Positions 58,184 through 64,000 of a stretch of 64,000 nucleotides of DNA are shown piece after piece (position 1 is the stretch's first letter; each line of letters opens with the position of its first letter). A program made the translations under genes and the position numbers. The stretch is from Posidonia oceanica (taxonomy: Eukaryota > Streptophyta > Magnoliopsida > Alismatales > Posidoniaceae): the NCBI GenBank assembly GCA_037176725.1, contig JAZBRS010000039.1, positions 22,356,001 to 22,420,000 on the forward strand, given 5' to 3'. The notes under the pieces are model-generated. The model searched no databases. It saw only the letters and a list, made by a program, of their open reading frames with translations, and was not told the DNA's origin.

Positions 58184-59558
58184 GTGTTGGACGCCCAAGC
58201 TAGTGCGTCCAACGTTGGACGTGGCAGTGGCCAGCGTCCAACACCCTATTTCCCTTTGCCTTTGTTTTGAAGTTTGCCATGCCTTGCTATTGCTTGATAT
58301 TTTGTAAATCGATGCTACATGCATCCTTTACTCGTTTTCAGATGCTATGCCATGTTTTCTTTTTGTTTTGACCATGTTTTGAACCTTTTTTGCATGCCTT
58401 AAGCCATCTTGATGTCTGCTTGCGTTGGATGCCTGGGTGAGCCGCGTCCAACGTTGGACACAGGTTCATCCTGCGTCCAACATGCCTGTTGATCTTATCT
58501 TGCTGCCATGCTTGTACCTTGCCTATTTTTGGTATCAATGCATGATCTGTGTATGCTTAGTGATGCCTTGCCTCTATGGCAACCATGCTTAGGATTGTTA
58601 GCCTCCTCTTAAGTCACATGTTATTTCTTTTAGTCTTTTTATCTTTTATTCCCATGCATGTTCTTCCTTTCTTGCTTTCCTTGATTTGCATGCTTGCTAT
58701 GAATGTTTCTATTTGCTCTAGCATGTCTTTGGTAGCTTGCATGCATGTTAGTGGGGTTTAGAGCTGAGCTCCCCTTTAGGCCAGGTAAGTTTGCATTCTG
58801 CAGGTGTTGGACGCTGGGGCCTTCAGTGTCCAACGTTGGACGTTGCTGCTCAACGTCTAACGTTCCTGCTCCTCTATTTTGTTGTTTAAAGCTTGCACGA
58901 TGCTCTGATCTTTTTGCTTGTAAGATTCCTGCGTTTATATGCTTGCTTAGCCTCAGTAGCAATTGTTCTTCAGCTTTCATAGATCATTTGCTAATTTTAT
59001 GCAAGTCTCTTGAGTGTTTGTGCCTCCCAGTGCGTTGTACGCTGCTGGTCTTGGCGTCCAACATTGGATGCCGGCTTAGCTCGCGTCCTGGTTGTGCCTC
59101 TGGCCTAGCGCATGCTACAGGTAATTTTTTTTTTGGTTTCTCATGCCTCCCATGCTTGCATGTCTGCCTTATGCTTGTCCCCAGTGGCCCAAATGCATGT
59201 TCCTAGTTTTTTTGTTTGTTATTTGCATGCTTCTTTCTCTTGTTTCCCTCTGGCCTGTGTTGGACGCCTGTCTCTCTGGCGTCTAACGTTGGACACCATG
59301 CCCACGGGCGTCCAACACGCTGCTTACTTTGATCCTTAATCCTAGCTTGCCCCCTGCTCTAATTCCTCTTCTGATCTTCTGTCAGGTTAGTCGTGCATGT
59401 CATGCACCCATTTAGCTGCATTTCTGCATCTATACTGCATCAATATAGCTAGAATGCATCATTTTCTAAAAGCTGCATGCTGTCTGCCTCCAACAGGTGT
59501 TGGACGCCAGCAATGGCAGCGTCCAACGTTGGACACCACTGTTGCCAACGTCCAACGC
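58184..59558 (+). repeat. Six double-hairpin modules of about 61 nt
   Basis: Modules at 58184-58245, 58422-58482, 58804-58863, 59032-59090, 59257-59317 and 59497-59558 (59-62 nt each). Starts are 225-240 bp apart, except one gap of 382. Pattern: GTGTTGGACGC, 8-10 nt, GCGTCCAACGTTGGACGC, 8-12 nt, GCGTCCAACAC. Confidence 0.9.
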
Positions 59559-59684
59559 TTGTAGTTGGTTTGATTTGGTTTTTTAAAATGCTGATCTTGT
59601 TTTGTTCGGTGATTTCTGCATTTTATCGCTCCTAGTACCTACTGCTACCCCTATGCATGCTGGCTAACCCCTGTTTTGGTTTTG

Positions 59685-59795
59685 CACCTCACTTCTGCAC
59701 CGTTTTCCGTGCCTTTGCATAGTTTTCCGCACCCTTGCATTGCTTTCCGTGTTTTCACCTCGTTTTCCGCACTTTCGCACCGTTTTCCGCGCCTG
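59685..59795 (+). repeat. GCACCGTTTTCCGTGC array
   Basis: About five units of GCACCGTTTTCCGTGCC or close, 20-25 bp apart, the reverse complement of the arrays in the Ogre LTRs and at the same place relative to the LTR end. Confidence 0.7.
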
Positions 59796-60390
59796 CTTTG
59801 GTTTATCTTTTGCATGTCGTTTGCATTGCCTGGTTTTCTCCACAGCTTTGTTTTATCACCTGCATCTGCATTAGGGCTATGATGCTTACTGCCTAGAAGT
59901 TCTCACGAACCAAGGTCCGTCCAGTTCGGAACACTAGCAGCGTTGCTGAGCACATAGATAGCATGTTTATTTCCCATGCATAGTAGGTAGACATTCATTG
60001 CATTAAGGCATTAGGCTAGCATTTCCCAGCATTAGTGCGAGTTTGCCTAAGAAAGACCGACTCTCGTACGTATCGGGGTGCCTAACACCTTCCCCGTGCG
60101 TAACAGGAGTCCTTGCCCTTTCTCTTGGCTCACATCGACCTTTCCTTTATCTTAGGCATGAGTCATAGCGTAGCATAGCATAGCTTAGCATTGCATTGCA
60201 TCCCTTTGCCCCCTCTTTGCACTCGATTTTGCATGTCTTTTCATGCTTTACCCTCGGTTTTCCCTGTCTTCCAATTCAATAGACCTGGTGGCGACTTCGA
60301 TTTGTCTTATCATTTCTTTTTCTTCTTTTGCCAGCATTTCCGAGTCGAGTTTCTTCCCTTGGATCTTGCCGCATATAGTGAGCCTATTTT

Positions 60391-60430
60391 GATCGGTGCA
60401 CGTGAGCTTTGGTATCGTGCATGGACGATC
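60391..60430 (+). other. Conserved 40-nt inverted repeat near the LTR 3' end
   Basis: GATCG-G-TGCACG, 13 nt, CGTGCA-TGGA-CGATC. This is the most regular copy of the 40-nt element present in five LTR ends in this window. Confidence 0.65.
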
Positions 60431-60450
60431 AGAATTTAGGATTACTACAG

Positions 60451-60468
60451 TGGCGACTCCGCTGGGGA
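60451..60468 (+). other. Primer binding site, tRNA-Arg type
   Basis: TGGCGACTCCGCTGGGGA, one base after the LTR end. It complements the 3' end of a plant tRNA-Arg(ACG)-like tRNA (TCCCCAGNGGAGTCG-CCA). Confidence 0.88.
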
Positions 60469-61628
60469 GAACAAACTCCTGCTTTCGTCTTGGCCTTCTC
60501 GCCGCTTGCTTTTGTGTTTTGCTTGCCTTTTGCTTCCACTTGCCTAACTTGCTTACGTACTTGCTTGTTTATTTACCTGCTTTATGCCATGATTGCTTGC
60601 GCTGCTTTATTTACTTGCATCACATGTCTAAATACTTGCTTGGCACACCATGCATGCCTTTTGAATGTGGAATGCTCTCTTTTACAACAATGCAATGCCA
60701 CTACACCTGCACATACTATGCATACTTGCCTTTTGCTATGATGTGTGTTTTTTCTTCACTATCATGCTCACAGCACTAGCACATACCATGCGCATGCCTT
60801 TTGCAATAATTAGTGATGCTTGCTTGCCATGTTTGGATGATTTTTCTTCCCCTTTTGCATTAAGCCTAAGGACAATTAGAGATTAATTGCTTCCCCCATG
60901 GCTAACTAAAAACAGCAAGTAAAAAGAACCTCTAGGAGCAACTAGAGACTGCAACACACCTGCACCTCTTTGAGATAATAAAATACGCAAGATAAAATGC
61001 GAAGCATTTGCACAAAGCATCATATAGGGCATGCATTCTTCTCATCTGAGTCCACCTATAGTCTGAGAAGGATAGTCCCGGTCTCTTGCCTCCAATGCTT
61101 TGGCGTGGTGTAAGTAGATCGGTCTGTCCCCCCTTGTCAAGGGGTCGCGTCAGTGTTAGTAGAGGGTACCACCCATACTTCTGGTAGGGTCAAGGCCACC
61201 TACGCACCACTACGTCACCACCTGAGCTTTGGGCCAGGATTAAGACGTGGGACCTGCTTTTTCTAGCCTGAGTCGGCGACCCGTACATGCACGAGCATTC
61301 GAAGTAGACTGCCTACTAGGACACCCTAGATTGGTGAGGGAAAGCATGCTAGAAAGCATACATCTGCATTCATATCAAACATCAAAGCACATGCTTTTTT
61401 TTACTTTCGGGTTCTAATCCCATGTTATTTGTTTGCCTTTCGCACAGAGGTCAGTCAACGTGTTCCTTAGCTGGAGCTTGAGTGCCTTCTCTTACTGATG
61501 CCCTTGTTGCGACCCCTGCTTCCAATCATCCTCTGCTGAGCTACTTCACCTTTGCGAATATAGCTCCTCCTAGGATTCGCCGTCTTGCCCCCTCTCGTAG
61601 CCCTATGATCACCTGTTCTCGGTCAGCA
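60469..61628 (+). other. Leader of the plus-strand element
   Basis: Rich in TTGCTTGCATGC-type words (60480-60860), then unique sequence. It matches the leader at 44145-45444. No ORF is credible. It probably contains packaging signals; none can be pointed to. Confidence 0.65.
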
Positions 61629-63827
61629 ATGGTCCACTTTGTTGGTGATTCCCAGGTCCCTGTTGCCCCGGAGGTGGCCCCCCTTTCGGCCCATTCGGCT
61701 CCCGCATTGACTCCCTCTGTGCCGGCATCTCCTTCTCTGGTATAGTTGCCTCCCTCTTATTCTGTGGGGCAGTGGCAGGCATCGCCGGACTCGGTTGCCG
61801 AGACTACCTTGGTAACCGCCGCCCGTGTTCCGGAGACACCGCTGACTCCTCCTCCCTAGGGTAATGTCAGTTTTGACACCCACCCTGCTACGGCGAATTT
61901 CGCCTTAGGACCTCCGCCCCTTGGACAATCTGTGTCCCAACCGCTTGATTCTGCTCCCCCACCAATCCTGCAACTCAGCATACCTACTGACGGGTCCCTT
62001 GAGATGCAGTATCAGTAGCTGATGTAGACTGCCCAGAGACTGCAGGGCATGGCTCTATCTCTTCGCCCTTCATTCACCCCTGTCACTCCTGAGGCTCCGC
62101 TGCGACCTGCTCTTGCGTCGCAGGCATTCCCTTTTACTCCTCCGCCCAGACCACCGCCTCAGCTACTCACTGCTCAGGCGATGGGGGCTCAGCTTCCGTC
62201 TCCTGCATATGCACAACACCCTACACAGCATCCTCCTCTAGCACCTAGTGGTCAGTCCTTGGGACTGATCGGAGTGCAATATCCCTCTAGCCCGCAACCT
62301 GGCACCATGCCGGTGCAACAGCTGACGCTCCAGCACTCTGCATCACCTGTTACTCAACATACTAGTTATTCTTACCCCCTGCATCTGCAATACCCTACCC
62401 CAACATACATGCCAGCATACACAACACCTCTGCATGGATACGCCGCCCATCCCGTCGCTCCACCAGGCGATGTGATGGTAGATCCAGAGGAGCACCATGG
62501 TGCATCCTATGCGGCGTACGTGGCCCCTGCCCCTACTGTACCACCTCCTTTGGCAGTAGCTCCAGAATCCAGCAACGACAGCTTCGCCGTTCTGGAGAAA
62601 GCACTTCGACAAGTGCAGGGTACAGACCACCAGTCTTACCAGTTCCGGGACCTCTATTACTTCCCAGAGGCGGTGCTCCCACCAAAGTTCCGCATCCTGG
62701 TCTTTGAAAAATATAATGGTAGAGGCTGTCATATAGCACATCTGAAGGTATACTGCGGAGATCTCGCTCAGCTCCAGGCTGACGAGAGGTTGCTAATCCG
62801 TTTGTTCCAGAAAAGTCTAAGTGGCCCTGCGCTCAAGTGGTTCACCTCACTTGATATGGCCAACATCAAGACGTGGAACGACCTCAGCCAGGCGTTCCTG
62901 GGACAATATTTCTTCAACCTAGACTTGGTGCCTAAGCGCGTGGACCTGGTCGCAACAAAGCAGAACCCCGATGAGCCGTTTGGGGAGTATGTCGACCACT
63001 GGCGTGCACTCGCTTCGCAGGTCCGAGATGGACCCTCTGATGAGGAGTCCCTCGAGATTGTGATCAGGGGTGCGCAGCCTGTTGTCAGGGCTCTACTCAG
63101 CATTCAACCTATCACAACCTTCACTGCACTGATTCTGGCTGGCACCCACGTGGAGAGTTCACTACAGAGTGGCAACTTCCTGGCACTCTCTGCGTTTGCC
63201 AAGCAGGCCACCACCAGCAACAACACCAGCATCAACACCAGCAGCAACAGTAGTGGTACCACCAATAGCCGGCCCAAGAAGGACTCTCCGAAACCTACTG
63301 TTGCCTACGTCGGCCCCGCGCCCGTGCCTGTTCAGCTGGCAGTTTGGCCTCCCCCGAATCAAGTAGTATATGCACCAGCACCTAGAGCACCCCCACACCA
63401 CAAATCACCACCACCGCCCAACCGGTGTATCCTGCTGCACCGGTCCGGCAAGCGCAGCCCTAGGGGCAAAGGCGACAGCGGCTACAATTCACCCCATTGG
63501 TGGAGCCGTTGAGTGCCGTCCTCCCCAAGGTTGCGACATTTCTGAGGTTTCCCGAGGCCCGCCCGCTACCAAATCCACTTTCGCATTGGCATAAGGCGCA
63601 CCTTTTTTGCGACTTTCATCGAGCTGTAGGGCACTCGACGAATAGTTGCCTCACTTTGCGGGACGCCATTCAGAACTTGATCGAATCGGGAACGATTACG
63701 ATCCACACGCACGAGGCACCCATATCTGCTCCTTCATCAGCATCAGCCCCTGCACAAGCATTAGCACCTCCTCATCCCAGCATCGTCCACCAGCCCCTCC
63801 AGAAGCATCCCAATCCGGAAGGCATGG
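61629..63827 (+). pseudogene. Tat-type gag (broken and truncated)
   Basis: ATG at 61629-61631 (MVHFVGDSQ) fits the start of the sister gag. The N-terminal half is Pro/Ala-rich with TAG stops at 61743-61745, 61857-61859, 62016-62018 and 62025-62027. The frame is then open from 62049 to 63512. The Retrotrans_gag domain is at about 62700-63030 (FEKYNGRGCHIAHLKVYC, ALKWFTSLDM, FGEYVDHWRALASQV). A one-base indel near 63390 shifts the frame. The knuckle CDFHRAVGHSTNSC (CX2HX4HX4C) is at 63608-63649. The end is removed by the insertion at 63828. Two of the stops lie where the sister copy has CAG (Gln) or an adjacent sense codon. Confidence 0.9.
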
Positions 63828-64000
63828 TGTAGCGATCCCGATCGGAATCAGGCTCGCTATTTAGCGGCGATTGGATCCGAGGAAGAGGCTCGACTCGAAA
63901 ACACTTGAAATCGAGGAGAAAAGAGAAAGATAAGACAAATCAGAGTCGCCACCATGTCTATTAACAAGAGACAAGGAAAATCGAGGGAAATGCGTGAATT
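63828..64000 (-). mobile_element. 3' end of another Ogre-type LTR
   Basis: It starts TGTAGCGATCCCGATCGG on the plus strand and follows the Ogre LTR from there (CTCGACTCGAAAACACTTGAAA; AGATAAGACAAATCAGAGTC; GCGTGAATT). Relative to the other copies it lacks about 44 nt that hold the 40-nt inverted repeat. It continues beyond the window. Whether it is a solo LTR or a full element is not visible. Confidence 0.78.

Larger units (their letters stand above)
57043..60449 (+). repeat. 5' LTR of the plus-strand Tat-like element
   Basis: 3407 bp, TGTAGACACCCC...ATTACTACA. It holds a three-hairpin unit (57248-57337), six double-hairpin modules (58184-59558), a GCACCGTTTTCC array (59685-59795), the conserved GTGCCTAACACCTTCCCCG block (60079), a PBS-like TGGCGACTT (60289-60297) and a 40-nt inverted repeat (60391-60430). 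The C-rich part at 57340-57900 gives many small meaningless frames. Confidence 0.9.
57043..63827 (+). mobile_element. Plus-strand Tat-like element, 5' part
   Basis: 5' LTR (57043-60449), PBS (60451-60468), leader and gag, in the order of a full-length element. It is cut inside gag, after the knuckle, by a new LTR at 63828. The rest lies beyond the window. The left target sequence is CACAC (57038-57042); the right one is not visible. The gag is a homologue of that in the Ogre-like element, but the LTR is 3.4 kb and carries the double-hairpin modules, so the two are distinct families. Confidence 0.88.

Overview
The window is plant nuclear DNA made almost entirely of nested retrotransposons. I see no host gene, rRNA, tRNA or CRISPR array. 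Evidence for a plant: LTRs beginning TGTAGACACCCC, Ty3/gypsy Tat/Ogre-type gag-pol with two RNase H regions, tRNA-Arg-type primer binding sites, a plant L1 ORF1 with a DUF4283-like region and CCHC knuckle, and a DUF7745/plant-mobile-domain-like extra ORF. Such dense nesting suggests a seed plant with a large, repeat-rich genome; the species cannot be named from this sequence.

Layout. 1-2850 is a minus-strand Tat/Ogre pol fragment (integrase, RNase H). 2851-3369 is the 3' end of a plus-strand Tat-like element whose 3' LTR ('LTR0') starts at 3370. LTR0 is broken three times: by a complete minus-strand gag-only LTR element (3617-12638, TSD GCAGC), by a solo LTR (12871-20477, TSD CAAGC) that itself holds a 2.7-kb ORF1-only LINE (13131-15829), and at 22538 by a second related LTR ('LTR1'). 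LTR1 is in turn broken at 24885 by a probable 0.6-kb solo LTR (TSD GTTGC). Inside that lies a 31.5-kb minus-strand Ogre-like element (25124-56668, TSD GTGAG), whose 5' LTR contains a 5.75-kb solo LTR (47125-52879). At 57043 a plus-strand Tat-like element begins (5' LTR 57043-60449, PBS, gag). Its gag is cut at 63828 by the end of another Ogre-type LTR that runs off the window.

The Ogre-like element holds, in sense order on the minus strand: 5' LTR, PBS (tRNA-Arg type), gag, aspartic protease with a G-patch-like tail, RT, the end of a first RNase H, a second RNase H, integrase, an extra DUF7745-like ORF, tandem hairpin arrays, polypurine tract and 3' LTR. All its reading frames carry stops or frameshifts. 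Several TAG stops sit where a sister copy has CAG or TGG, as expected from cytosine deamination at CHG sites.

The most unusual signal is non-coding. The Tat-like LTRs carry a roughly 61-nt double-hairpin module repeated about every 230 bp, with arms that change in a base-pair-preserving way between copies. The region between pol and the 3' LTR carries tandem hairpins of the form CCGGTTGATA-N8-TATC, shared by two different elements in the same sense orientation. Other LTRs carry further hairpin arrays with different sequences but similar geometry, and a constant 40-nt inverted repeat lies just inside the 3' LTR end.
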